A stretch of DNA of 64,000 nucleotides, from the NCBI GenBank assembly GCA_963817485.1, contig CAWFOR010000020.1, forward strand, positions 248,001 through 312,000. The letters run 5' to 3'. The stretch is from Hyphomicrobium_A sp963817485. GTDB lineage: Bacteria > Pseudomonadota > Alphaproteobacteria > Rhizobiales > Hyphomicrobiaceae. Each line of letters begins with the position of its first letter. Position 1 is the first letter of the stretch. Of the stretch, positions 45,701 to 53,941 are shown in pieces. Under the pieces are notes generated by a model, which was given only the letters and a program-made list of their open reading frames with translations, was not told the origin of the DNA and ran no database searches. The translations under genes and the position numbers were made by a program.

Positions 45701-45956
45701 CCCATTTCGACCCGATCGAATCCGGGCTCACGACATAGACGACCGTATCGGCTTGGCGGATGAAGCCGAGCAGCTCCTTCTGGAACTCGACGGCGAGCGG
45801 CAGGTCGCGCGTATCGATCAGCACGTCGAGAGCGCGCGCTTCCAGCGCCTCGACGAGGCGGAGCGCGAACGCGAGATCCTTGCGGGAGTAGGAGATGAAG
45901 ACTTTGAGCTTCTCGGCGGGTGCAGCTTCCGCCTGAACGGACTGCGCGGCGCACAT
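42714..45956 (-). CDS. TIR domain - membrane helix - beta-propeller - SPOR protein
   Basis: A 1080-residue protein. Residues 17-150 are a TIR domain: KVFISYSRKD, the DTRDLP loop and SPDSIGSKWVAWEIEQ, whose Glu89 aligns with the NADase glutamate of SARM1-type TIRs (WVxxE). Residues 150-220 (RSAQLLRGHELAQAEAW, then LTPLQRDYIATSRKSATRRQ) are the linker known from bacterial TIR/WD40 proteins. One membrane helix follows (221-240), with positive residues before it, so the TIR should be cytoplasmic. Residues about 300-830 contain degenerate WD40-like blades (FSPDGRVLSVSL, LHPGGRIAAIGETG). A Pro/Ala-rich linker precedes a SPOR domain (1001-1075, AYHVQVGAFLQKSEADKHIT, then FYRARFTGF). No partner genes adjoin it. 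The domain reading is by eye, and function as a stress or defence NADase is inferred. Confidence 0.85.
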   Translation of the reverse strand: MCAAQSVQAEAAPAEKLKVFISYSRKDLAFALRLVEALEARALDVLIDTRDLPLAVEFQKELLGFIRQADTVVYVVSPDSIGSKWVAWEIEQVELLSKRLAPVVARDVQADTVPDGIRKINYVFFTGANAEGARFEAQADALASALKTDLEWIKAHTRWGERARLWDEQGKRSAQLLRGHELAQAEAWSARQPLEAPPLTPLQRDYIATSRKSATRRQRYWITGSALVSVFTAALAFLAYVQKEAADASAIETRHTLALADRRKAAELSAPTANAATQQPGRALAYLARAMRNDPANSGIGRRALFLMAEHPHLRPLATASGAQPALAERKAIFTDGDGTEPGAIELVSPDGSWALNLKAAPVGIRRAGEGAFEPLKDAETFGFGYRGAAFPDHSRFAALAGGTWVDGSGISELRIISDAGEIMGRRYFDGEIIEGMGFSPDGRVLSVSLLAPRTGSGSGSEGRQRTLLLDVAPHADFLLDLVELRSVEQPVKTIRFSPDSRTIDIDGQLFSVGRVIADEPLAVESLKQVQFSDNSSRMNILSGEDRWLSVDTATGLETEGAPVVPAKPPPPEITAAKAGAAVEVSVAGTVKFSAGDPRIILGGASEDGERLIWIRDDGSAQIVPLAAGALGGEWRSLRALYGRPWHEWTHDFLTVGDNGAARWSLIYRAEKRDAAAWKASLGSIAPAAGDRTMSSAIALHPGGRIAAIGETGTTRVGVNLVDVLTGKPLLDTVGLASSELTLLFSRDGSNLFVHGSSTSTAVGQLDVLDVSNGLAAKRPQIYAGPFVERPDGRRVVALGGNGDGPEFIFDMLGDATPVPSWIADLAEGVGGWRLGGENVLRPLTPEEQTASVETARKALAARKGGADRWVEFAAWYLSDDPDPTISPYSRMSSSQLAKRKADDWARAHAPTSSALPDAAPKGEQEGASNPQPRTFARPGTVVAEQTATTPGPAATSSIEAEGGAAPPDAPVQPEQSPPAASAPVVTAKAEPEAAMPAKGAYHVQVGAFLQKSEADKHITLVATRAGDLVRDHAPVVIPPQGGSSKFYRARFTGFDEKQARETCQAMKLQKIDCIAAKGE

Positions 45957-46153
45957 GCAGGGACCCCCGAAAATGTAACGACGTCTTCCAGACCAGAGCC
46001 TACTCGCAATTCACCGCCGGCAATAGTCAAGGGAGTGAATCGACCTGATATGCGCAACGGTATCGACTTTAATGAGGCGCTCTGCCCGTGCCTCAATGCG
46101 GGGGCTGCGAGAAACATGTCGAAGGGCGCGTGACTTCCCGATATTCAGGCGCG

Positions 46154-47266
46154 ATGACGGCAGACGGCGACTTCGAGATCTTCCTCGTGGCCACCCCGGG
46201 CTTGGAAGGTCCGCTTTGCGCAGAGGCGCGGGCCAAGGGGTTCAAGGCCAAGACAGTTCCTGGCGGCGTGACGCTGAAGGGCGGCTGGCCCGAGGTCTGG
46301 CGCGCGAACCTCGAGATCCGAGGCGCTAGCCGCGTGCTCGCGCGCATCGGCGCATTCCGGGCTGACCATCTCTCACTCCTGGACAAGCGCGCCCGCCAGT
46401 TCCCTTGGGGCGACGTGCTCCGCAAGGATGTGGCGTTCCGCGTCGAGGCGTCATGCAAGAAATCCCGAATCTATCACTCAGGAGCCGCGGCGCAGCGGAT
46501 CGAACGGGCGATCTCGGAGGAACTCGGCGCGCCCGTCTCCCCAGAGGCGGAAGTCTGCGTCAAGGCGCGCATCGAGAAGGATCTCTGCACCATCGCTGTC
46601 GATACGTCGGGCGAGCCTTTGCACAAGCGCGGCCACAAGCAAGCCGTCGCCAAGGCGCCCATGCGGGAGACCATGGCGTCTCTATTTCTCCGCCAATGTG
46701 GGTTTGATGGCACCGAGCCTGTCGTCGACCCCATGTGCGGGTCGGGCACCTTCGTCATCGAAGCGGCGGAGATCGCCGCTAACCTGCAGCCGGGCCGCTC
46801 ACGGCGCTTTGCGTTCGAGCAGCTTACAAGCTTCGACCCGGCGGCTTGGCAACGGATGCGCAGCACGCACAGCGGCGCCACTCCCGCCGTCCGGTTTTAC
46901 GGCAGCGACCTGGACGCGGGCGCGATCCGCATGAGCCGCGCCAATGCGGAGCGAGCGGGCGTCGCCGGCATCACGGAGTTCCAACAGCTCGCCATCGAGG
47001 ACCTCGCCGCGCCGGCCGGACCGCCCGGCCTCGTCATCGTCAATCCGCCGTACGGCGACCGCGTCGGAGAGAAGGCGCGCCTCAAGTCTCTCTACCGCAC
47101 GCTCGGACAAACGCTATTGACCCGGTTCGCAGGCTGGCGCGTGGGTCTGGTGACGGATGAGGCCTCGCTCGCCGATGCGACTGGCCTGCCCTTCGCACTG
47201 AGCGCTGCCCCGGTGTTGCACGGCGGACTGCGGGTGACCTTGTTCCGGACTGGCCCGTTGCCGTGA
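46154..47266 (+). CDS. THUMP-domain class I RNA methyltransferase (RlmL-like)
   Basis: A 370-residue SAM-dependent methyltransferase. The N-terminal THUMP domain (FEIFLVATPGLEGPLCAEAR, then the FRVEASCKKSRIYHSGAAAQ region) binds RNA. The catalytic part has motif I VVDPMCGSGTFVIEAAEIA, VRFYGSDLDAGAIRMSRAN and VNPPYGDRVG, the NPPY motif of base N-methyltransferases. It resembles the N-terminal module of RlmL, which makes m2G2445 in 23S rRNA, without the RlmK half. ATG 46154 is preferred to 46088, since homology begins there. The exact target is uncertain. Confidence 0.88.
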   Translation: MTADGDFEIFLVATPGLEGPLCAEARAKGFKAKTVPGGVTLKGGWPEVWRANLEIRGASRVLARIGAFRADHLSLLDKRARQFPWGDVLRKDVAFRVEASCKKSRIYHSGAAAQRIERAISEELGAPVSPEAEVCVKARIEKDLCTIAVDTSGEPLHKRGHKQAVAKAPMRETMASLFLRQCGFDGTEPVVDPMCGSGTFVIEAAEIAANLQPGRSRRFAFEQLTSFDPAAWQRMRSTHSGATPAVRFYGSDLDAGAIRMSRANAERAGVAGITEFQQLAIEDLAAPAGPPGLVIVNPPYGDRVGEKARLKSLYRTLGQTLLTRFAGWRVGLVTDEASLADATGLPFALSAAPVLHGGLRVTLFRTGPLP

Positions 47267-47432
47267 TGGCAAGGGCTCTTGCCCCATCTCGAACCTGGCG
47301 CAGCCGGGAAAGTGAATGATCTCGGCAATGGGTGACGGGTCGCGGCAAGTTGCTTGGCTGTTCCTTGCGTTACTGCGAGCGAGAAGCGGTCGGCTTACAA
47401 AGGGAGTAGCTGTCACTTGGCGGACTAAGCAA

Positions 47433-47651
47433 ATGGATGCCGCGACCCTCTATACCATCGTTACATTGACCTCGGGCCAGCACCGGACCACCGCGCGCGG
47501 GTTTCCGAGCGCGGTGCAATGCGACCGCGCCGCAAATCTGCTTCGCACGCAAGCACCGCTCAACTCCAAGATGCAGATTTACTGCGTCAAGCATGAGCGG
47601 TCAGATGAGCAAAATGCCAGTGCTGATCCGCTCGACGGGAGCGACGAGTAG
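47433..47651 (+). CDS. Possible small protein of unknown function
   Basis: A 72-residue frame beginning DAATLYTIVTLTSGQHRTT. It includes FPSAVQCDRAANLLRTQAPL and a single MQIYCVKHER, and resembles short hypothetical proteins with two Cys seen in Bradyrhizobium relatives. The frame extends upstream to 47316, but the internal ATG fits better. Evidence is coding-like composition and context only. Confidence 0.45.
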   Translation: MDAATLYTIVTLTSGQHRTTARGFPSAVQCDRAANLLRTQAPLNSKMQIYCVKHERSDEQNASADPLDGSDE

Positions 47652-47765
47652 CGAGCTCAGTCGCAAGACGGCCGCGGCTGTACGATTTCGCCTTCGATTC
47701 CCAACTCCGCTCCCGACCTGATCCAGATCAAGGCGCCTTGCCGCGCTCCCCTCGACCATGGGCCC

Positions 47766-48365
47766 ATGTCCGAAGCGGCGACTTTTTTCCTGGGCGCGGT
47801 GGCGGTGCTCGCCACGCCGGGCCCCACCAACACCCTGCTTGCCACGTCGGGAGCGATCAGCGGGTTCCGCCGCTCGCTCCCGCTGCTCGGCGGCGAGCTT
47901 GGCGGCTACCTGCTCGCCATCGTCGTCCTGCTCTCGCTCGTCGGCCCTATCGTCGCCGCGATGCCGGCGTTCGGATTGGCTCTGCGCATCGTCGTCTGTC
48001 TCTATTTGCTCTATCTCGCCGCCGTGCTCTGGCGTCAGAGCGGCCTGCCGATCGCGGACGCGCGCCCCATCGGGCCCCTCCGCGTGTTCGTGACCACGCT
48101 CCTCAACCCCAAAGCGATCATCTTCGCTTTCACGCTGCTGCCGTTGGGTCAATCGGATGGCCTCGTTGCGGCGCTGCCGCGTCTCGGCGCCCTTTCGGTT
48201 CTGATCGTTCTGATCGGCACCTGCTGGATCGCAGCGGGGTCGTCGCTGCAGCGTGGCTACCATGGGATCGCCAAGCCCCGAGTTGGCTATCGCGCCGGTG
48301 CGGTCGCGCTGGTGCTGGTGGCCGGACTGGTCAGCGGCAACGCTATCGGGATGGCGTGGAGCTGA
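47766..48365 (+). CDS. LysE-family exporter
   Basis: A 199-residue membrane protein with about six helices of the LysE/RhtB amino-acid export family. The N-terminal signature FFLGAVAVLATPGPTNTLLA has the family's PGP motif, followed by SGFRRSLPLLGGELGGY. A second family feature is LLNPKAIIFAFTLLP. The substrate is not predictable. It is convergent with the symporter gene, with 11 bases between stops. Confidence 0.88.
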   Translation: MSEAATFFLGAVAVLATPGPTNTLLATSGAISGFRRSLPLLGGELGGYLLAIVVLLSLVGPIVAAMPAFGLALRIVVCLYLLYLAAVLWRQSGLPIADARPIGPLRVFVTTLLNPKAIIFAFTLLPLGQSDGLVAALPRLGALSVLIVLIGTCWIAAGSSLQRGYHGIAKPRVGYRAGAVALVLVAGLVSGNAIGMAWS

Positions 48366-48376
48366 GCCCGCGTGGC

Positions 48377-49768
48377 TCAAGCTGACTTCGTGTCCGGCTT
48401 CCAAAAGCTCGCCGCGAGATAGGCCGCTGCCGAGCACGCGATGGCGACGAGGTAAGGTGCGGGCCACTCGAATACAAAGTGCCCCACTCCCCAGACAATC
48501 GTGCCGAGGCAGATCGACAGCCCCGCACTCAACGGCCCGCCGATGCGCGTGAAAAGCCCGAACGCCGCTGAGACGAACACGCCGGCGCTGCCGAACGCCG
48601 AGGCAATCTCGACCAATCCCTTGATGCGCTCCGAGGTCAGCGCCAGCACGAACGCGATCGCCGTCAGCACCACGACGCTGATGCGCGCAGCGATCAGCTT
48701 CTCGCGGCCGCCCATGCCGGGCACGACGCGCACGACGATGTTGTGGGAGACCTGCGCGCCGGAGGCGTGCAGTGCCGAGTGCACCACCGACAGGATGGCC
48801 GAGATCAGCGCGCCGCCGAAGATCACGTAGTGCCAGCTCGGCAGGAAGTGCTCCGACAGCACCGAAACGGTGCGCTCCGAGTCCGTGAGCTTCGACGCGA
48901 GCTCCGGGTTCGTCTGCACCATCGTCGAGGCCGCGAGCCCCAGGAACACGGGCAGCACGCCGATCACGATGTACATGACGCCGCCGAGGATGGTGCCCCA
49001 CGCAGCGACGCCCGCCGAGCGCGCGCCGAGAAAGCGCGAGATCAGCTCGATCGCCACGAACGAGCCGAAAAACGCAACAGCGATCTGCTCGATGCGCTCG
49101 ATCGGGGCTTCGTTCGTCGCCGTCAGGATGCGCAGTTTCTCCGGCTCCACGTGGGACAGCACATTCGACACGCCGCCGCCCGCGTAGGCGACGGCAATTG
49201 TCAGCACGACGAGGCCGCTGATGACGGCGATGCCCTGCAGCACGTCGGTGACGGCGTCGGCAAGGAGGCCGCCGACAGCCGAATAGGAGGCAACGAGCAG
49301 CGCCGCCACCGTGATCGCGGTCGCAAGCGACATGCCGGAGCCGGACGCCAGCACCTGGCCGAAGGCGCGGATCTGCGCCGCCGCCCAGAACACCGAGCCC
49401 GGCAACAGCACGATGACGACGAGCTTCTCGATGGCGGGCGAGAAGCGCGCGCGAAATGCGTCCGCAAAGGTCGAGACGCCCTGGCGCCACAGGAAGGCGG
49501 CGTAGAGCGCGCCCGCCGCGATCACGGCGGAGCCGTACGCCAGCGGATCGACGATGGCTCCCGAAAGCCCCTTGTCGTAGACCTCGCCCGAGGTGGCGAC
49601 GATCGCCTCCGCGCCAAACCACGTGGCGAACACGGAGAAGGCGACGAGGGTCGGTCCGAGGCTGCGGCCGGCGAGAATGTAGTCGGTCTCGTTCTTGACC
49701 CGCCGCGACACCCAGATGCCGATGGCGAACTGGATGAGCACGTAGCCGATCATGCCGAACAGGATCAT
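48377..49768 (-). CDS. Sodium:solute symporter family protein
   Basis: A 463-residue SSS-family transporter with 12-13 helices. Markers are VKNETDYILAGRSLGP (the Na+/substrate region of helix 1-2), FATWFGAEAIVATSGEVYD, YSAVGGLLADAVTDVLQG (family A-x-x-x-D-x-x-Q motif), and SVVHSALHASGAQVSHNI. Members carry solutes such as proline, pantothenate or acetate. The substrate here is unknown. ATG 49768 is used because membrane helix 1 starts right after it. It lies alone between a LysE gene and the GTPase pair. Confidence 0.88.
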   Translation of the reverse strand: MILFGMIGYVLIQFAIGIWVSRRVKNETDYILAGRSLGPTLVAFSVFATWFGAEAIVATSGEVYDKGLSGAIVDPLAYGSAVIAAGALYAAFLWRQGVSTFADAFRARFSPAIEKLVVIVLLPGSVFWAAAQIRAFGQVLASGSGMSLATAITVAALLVASYSAVGGLLADAVTDVLQGIAVISGLVVLTIAVAYAGGGVSNVLSHVEPEKLRILTATNEAPIERIEQIAVAFFGSFVAIELISRFLGARSAGVAAWGTILGGVMYIVIGVLPVFLGLAASTMVQTNPELASKLTDSERTVSVLSEHFLPSWHYVIFGGALISAILSVVHSALHASGAQVSHNIVVRVVPGMGGREKLIAARISVVVLTAIAFVLALTSERIKGLVEIASAFGSAGVFVSAAFGLFTRIGGPLSAGLSICLGTIVWGVGHFVFEWPAPYLVAIACSAAAYLAASFWKPDTKSA

Positions 49769-49881
49769 GGAAATCGAACCCCTGATGCGCCCAGCAGGCA
49801 CCCCCGCATCAGACTAGCAGCGATGCGGGCGCCTATCGATGCCGCCGTTGCCGCGCTTTTTCTTGGAGAGTCCTGGGCCGA

Positions 49882-51414
49882 TCAAGCCTTCGATTTAAGG
49901 ACCTGCCCGACGACGCGCCCGGCGTTGACCGCCTGCCACCACAGCCGCCGCCAGCGGCCTTCGCTGCCGGCCGCGAGCAGCACCCGCAGGAGGCGTGCGC
50001 TCTGCGCCTCGGGCATTACGTCGAGGATCTTCGCCCACAGCGTGTCGACGTTGTAAGCCCCGCGCGCCATGTCGAGGCACACTGGCACCGCGTCCTCTAC
50101 GGGGATACTCAGCTCCCCCGCAACCGCCTGCAGGGCGGCACGGATCGACTGCGCTTTCGGCTCCCGGCCGCTGTCGAGATCGTAGGGCGGGCTCCAATCC
50201 TGGAAGGGACGGAGCTGGTCGATATGCGTCAGCACCAGCAGGATCGGCGGCCGGCGCCGCTCGAAGCGGGCGGCGAGATGGTCGCGCAAGGCGCCGAGCG
50301 CCCTTCTGTCGGCCTCGCGGTCGGGCCGCGTCGCCGAGACGACCCACAGCACGAGGTCGGTATTGCTCGACTCTTGAAGCAGCGCGGCCGTCTCCTCGGC
50401 ATCCATCCCGAGCCCGGGGCTGTCGATCAGCAGCGCCTCCGGCGAGCCCTCGCGCACGAGCTGATAGGCCGTGAACCCTTTGGTAGCCGGAAGCACGTCG
50501 GCCGCGGCTTTCACCTCGCCCGCAAGCGCGTTGACGAGGCTCGACTTGCCCGCGCCGACCTGGCCCGCGATCAGCACGCGCAACGGCTCGGCGAGCTCGG
50601 GCTCGGCGCGATCCTCGCGCGTCGCCTTGGTGACGTGCGTCGCCAGCGTAGCGGCCGGGACGCTCAAGCGGCCGCTGTAGAGGTCGATCGCGGCGCGGCC
50701 GACTTCACGCACGTAAGCGGCCGCGAGCCGCCGCGCCAGCTCCTCGCGGCCCCAGTCGTAGAGCTGCCGCGTGACGTTCTCGCGCATCTCCTGCGTGAGT
50801 GCGGAGGCGGGGTTCAACAGGCGCACGATGCGCCACAGGTCGAAGGCGGATTCGGCGACGCCGATGATGGAGCGCCAGCGGTAGATGGTCATGAGCTGGC
50901 CGACGGTGAGACGGTCGCCGAGCGGAATGCTCTCGCGCACGAGCGGCCCCAGCTCCGCGCTGACGCGCTCGATGAGCGCCAGCGCCTCCGGCACCGTGAA
51001 CTTCCACAACGGCTCTTTTTCGCCCGGGTGCATCTGCCTGGCGACCGCATCGATCGTGCGCGTGCCGAGCGCGAGCACCGCGTCGCGGCTGTCGAGCTCG
51101 GAGGGCTCGAGCGTCTCGACGATGCGGCGCACGGCATCCCATGCGGCGTTCTCGCGCGCGTTCCACAGGGGATCGGCGGCGTCCTGCGGGTCTTCGGGCG
51201 GCGGCGCGCGCTTGACCGCATCGCGCAGTATCCAGCGCTCGATCGCGTAGGCCGACAACGTAACGACGCAGGCAGCGATGGCCCAGTAGAGGACGTAGCC
51301 GTTCTGCCAGAGCCACAGCGAGCCCAGGAGCACGAGCGAGATCAGCGGTAGCGCCAGCGCGATGATCAGCATCGCGGCGCGCAGGTAGGATAGGGCGCGG
51401 GTCTGCCGGCTCAT
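49882..51414 (-). CDS. Membrane-anchored GTPase, second gene of a GTPase pair
   Basis: A 510-residue protein. Two N-terminal membrane helices (about 12-35 and 41-60) are followed by a helical region of about 200 residues and a G domain: G1 IAGQVGAGKSSLVNAL, G3 LLIDSPGLGMDAEE, G4 LVLTHIDQL, then a short C-terminal part. It belongs to the broad dynamin/Era-like 50S-binding-GTPase superfamily without close relation to ribosome factors. Its start codon directly abuts the stop of the upstream GTPase gene, so the two are translated together. Adjacent genes of this kind occur in many alphaproteobacteria. I know no assigned role. Confidence 0.85.
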   Translation of the reverse strand: MSRQTRALSYLRAAMLIIALALPLISLVLLGSLWLWQNGYVLYWAIAACVVTLSAYAIERWILRDAVKRAPPPEDPQDAADPLWNARENAAWDAVRRIVETLEPSELDSRDAVLALGTRTIDAVARQMHPGEKEPLWKFTVPEALALIERVSAELGPLVRESIPLGDRLTVGQLMTIYRWRSIIGVAESAFDLWRIVRLLNPASALTQEMRENVTRQLYDWGREELARRLAAAYVREVGRAAIDLYSGRLSVPAATLATHVTKATREDRAEPELAEPLRVLIAGQVGAGKSSLVNALAGEVKAAADVLPATKGFTAYQLVREGSPEALLIDSPGLGMDAEETAALLQESSNTDLVLWVVSATRPDREADRRALGALRDHLAARFERRRPPILLVLTHIDQLRPFQDWSPPYDLDSGREPKAQSIRAALQAVAGELSIPVEDAVPVCLDMARGAYNVDTLWAKILDVMPEAQSARLLRVLLAAGSEGRWRRLWWQAVNAGRVVGQVLKSKA

Positions 51415-52728
51415 CTAGCTCTTTCGGTTCTGCGGGTTCGAGATGCCCCGCTCGCGCGCCAGCCGCAAAGCCGAGCCGAGTGCATCCTTGTAGGCTTGCG
51501 CGACGCCGGACGGATCGCTGGCACCCGCTTTGCGGCGGGCAAGAAAGTAGCACGCGGCCTTGCCGAGCGCATACGTGGTGGCAAAGCTCATACCTGCGGC
51601 GGCGGCGGCTCCGGCGGTCTGCCCATAGACGGGGACGAGCTTGGCGAGCTCGCGCGCGCCAAAGCCGGAAGCCACGCGGATGAGCGTGGTGGCGCCGAGC
51701 GCGCTTGCGAATTCGGCCAGCGCACGCCGGTCCCAGACGATGCCGTAGATGGCGCCGAGAGTGTGGATGAGCTTGGCTTGGACCGCAGGCACCAGCGCGA
51801 TGCCCGCAATGGGCCACAGGTCGGCGGCGCCGGCCGCTGTCGCATATCCGAGGATATGCGGGTGCGCGCGGTCCTCCAGCGCATCGGCCGCAGAGCCGGT
51901 CAGGTTCGTCAGCGCGGAGACGACGGCGGTCGGGGCGACGGCCTGCAACGCCGCGACGAGCGCTTCGTGGCCGTAGTCGGCGGGCGTCCACCCATCCTCG
52001 GGCAAAGTGAAATCGACCGGCACGAATACGATCGCAGCGTGGCCGGGCACGCCATCGAACAGCGTGCGCTGGCGGGCGAGGCTGCGCACGAGATCGGAGC
52101 TTACGCCGGCATTGGACAGCGCAGCGGCGTCCCCCGTGGTGAACGGGTACGGCTGCACGTGGCCGGCACCCGGCCGGTAGCCCTCATGCAGGGCCGTCTG
52201 CACGACGACGATCGGCCACTCCGGATGCCGCTTCCGGATGAGCCGTGCGACATCGACGACTGCCTCCTGCTGCGCGTCGAGCGCGCGCATGGTGACAATG
52301 ACAAGGTGGGCCTGACGCTCGCTGAAGGCGAGGTCCTCGGCGGGATCGTAGCCGGCCTCGCCCAATCCGCGCGTGTCGAGAAAGCGCACGAGCGGCGCCT
52401 CCTCGGGGAAGTCGAAGATGCGCGCTGTCTTGGTGCAGGCGCGGAAGCCGTCGCCGATCTCGGCGGTGGAGCAGCCGGTCATCACGCGGATGAGCGAGGT
52501 CTTCCCCGACTGCACCTTGCCGAGCAGCCACACGACGGGCGCGAACTCGCGCGCGGCAGCCGCGATCTCCTCCTCCGTGGCGGTATCGGTCGCGGCCGTG
52601 GGCCATAACGCCGCCTTCACGGCGCCGACCGCGCGCGCAAACCGCTGCCGCAATGGCGGCTTTCCGAGCTTGGCGTTCAAACCTGAAGCTCCCCTGATCC
52701 CACGCTCTCGTGCGGACGTCGCTATCAT
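51415..52728 (-). CDS. GTPase with DUF697-type C-terminal domain, first gene of the pair
   Basis: A 437-residue protein. Its G domain (about 60-280) has G1 LLGKVQSGKTSLIRVM, G3 FLDTRGLGEAGYDPAED and a G4 region that lacks the usual NKxD (QTALHEGY). In the C-terminal half, hydrophobic Ala/Gly-rich helices (ADLWPIAGIALVPAVQAKLI, then GATTLIRVASGFGARELAKL) match the DUF697 pattern of YcjF-like proteins, which associate with membranes. With the membrane GTPase immediately downstream this looks like a two-component GTPase machine, possibly membrane-remodelling. That function is inferred. Confidence 0.83.
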   Translation of the reverse strand: MIATSARERGIRGASGLNAKLGKPPLRQRFARAVGAVKAALWPTAATDTATEEEIAAAAREFAPVVWLLGKVQSGKTSLIRVMTGCSTAEIGDGFRACTKTARIFDFPEEAPLVRFLDTRGLGEAGYDPAEDLAFSERQAHLVIVTMRALDAQQEAVVDVARLIRKRHPEWPIVVVQTALHEGYRPGAGHVQPYPFTTGDAAALSNAGVSSDLVRSLARQRTLFDGVPGHAAIVFVPVDFTLPEDGWTPADYGHEALVAALQAVAPTAVVSALTNLTGSAADALEDRAHPHILGYATAAGAADLWPIAGIALVPAVQAKLIHTLGAIYGIVWDRRALAEFASALGATTLIRVASGFGARELAKLVPVYGQTAGAAAAAGMSFATTYALGKAACYFLARRKAGASDPSGVAQAYKDALGSALRLARERGISNPQNRKS

Positions 52729-52839
52729 GCCGTGTTAACGCGCCGGCGGCGAGTTGGTGGCAATGGCGGCCGATGCAAGTCGCGAAATATGTAGGATTGG
52801 CGGGGGCGGACTGCCAGCGCATCGAGCCGTGGCGACAGC

Positions 52840-53589
52840 TCAGTACCAGCGGCCGGCAGCGGCGCGGTCGACGAGCCAGAGCACGTCGCCGATGGGGCGC
52901 AGACGCCCGGCGGGAGTGCTCGCATCGCCGGCCAGCACGCGGTCGAGGATCTCCTGCTTGTCCTCGCCGGCGACGATGAAGACGACGAGGCGGCTGCTTT
53001 CGAGCGCCGGATAGGTGAGGGTCACGCGGTCGGGCTTGGCGCGAACGGGGCCAACCCAGCGGTCATGCTCATCGAGCACAGGGTTGTCCTTGAGCAGGGA
53101 GGCCGTATGGCCGTCATCGGCGAGGCCGAGCAGCGTCAGGTCGAACAGCGGCCTGTCCATGCGCAGAGTCTGAGAGCCGTATAGCTGTTTGAGCCGCGTG
53201 TCGTATTGCGCCGCGGCCTCGTCGAGGTCGATGCCCTCGGTTGCGATGGCGTGCACGTTCTCAGGGGGCGCCGGAACGCGCGCCAGGAAGGCATCGCGCA
53301 CCATGCCGTAGTTGCTCGCAGGGTCGGCAGGCGGCACGAAGCGCTCATCCCCGATGATCCAATGCACCCGGCTCCAGGGCAGGCGGTGGAGCAGGGGATC
53401 TTGCGCAAGCAGCTTGTAGGCCGGCTCCGGCGTTGTCCCGCCGCACAGCGCGATGCGGGCCGGCCCCGGCTTCAAGACGGCGGTCTCGCAGATCAGCTCT
53501 GCCGCCGCGCGCGCGAGCGCCTCGCGGTCCTCGTAGATGCGAAGCGTACCGATGGCAGGCTTCTTGAGGGTGGCTTCGACGAGGTCCAT
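52840..53589 (-). CDS. pgl: 6-phosphogluconolactonase
   Basis: A 249-residue enzyme that hydrolyses 6-phosphogluconolactone in the oxidative pentose phosphate/Entner-Doudoroff route. Family motifs are ARIALCGGTTPEPAYKLLA, VHWIIGDERFVPPADPASNY and LLGLADDGHTASLLKDNP with the catalytic His. Starts at 53601 (GTG), 53592 (GTG) and 53589 (ATG) are possible. The ATG is used. It lies divergent from tal-pgi, making a small sugar-phosphate cluster. No zwf is in the window. Confidence 0.94.
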   Translation of the reverse strand: MDLVEATLKKPAIGTLRIYEDREALARAAAELICETAVLKPGPARIALCGGTTPEPAYKLLAQDPLLHRLPWSRVHWIIGDERFVPPADPASNYGMVRDAFLARVPAPPENVHAIATEGIDLDEAAAQYDTRLKQLYGSQTLRMDRPLFDLTLLGLADDGHTASLLKDNPVLDEHDRWVGPVRAKPDRVTLTYPALESSRLVVFIVAGEDKQEILDRVLAGDASTPAGRLRPIGDVLWLVDRAAAGRWY

Positions 53590-53941
53590 CACGGCACGCA
53601 CTCTTTCCAGGGGCGCCTACGCGAGCATGCCATCCTTGTCCGACGCCTTGCATAACAATGCCTTGAACTAGATCAAGCAAAGCTGCGGTAAGGTTTCTCA
53701 GCCCTCGATTTGATCGTCGCAATCAGAGCGTATGCGCGCTCGACGGGCATAACGGCGGGGCGCGCAGCGAGGTTCCTCCGATGCGCTCACAAACGCCGCA
53801 TTTCTGCGCGCATGCCAGATACCTTAACTGCCCGGGCGACATCGGGCTTGCGGGCGGCCCCGCCCTGGCGGATATGACGGTCGGCGGCAGCTCGGATCGC
53901 GGGCGTTCGTGGCCCCAGCAACTCATCGGGAGAGAAGCCCC
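53590..53941. other. Intergenic region between pgl and tal
   Basis: About 350 bases between divergent starts. It should hold promoters for pgl and for tal-pgi. A somewhat AT-rich stretch occurs at 53645-53720, but I see no convincing -35/-10 pair, repeat or RNA gene. Confidence 0.5.

Noticed and set aside
41729..45956. Genomic island inserted at tRNA-Pro and carrying the TIR gene
   Set aside because: No integrase, no second copy of the tRNA 3' end, and no change in gene style between the tRNA and 46 kb were found.
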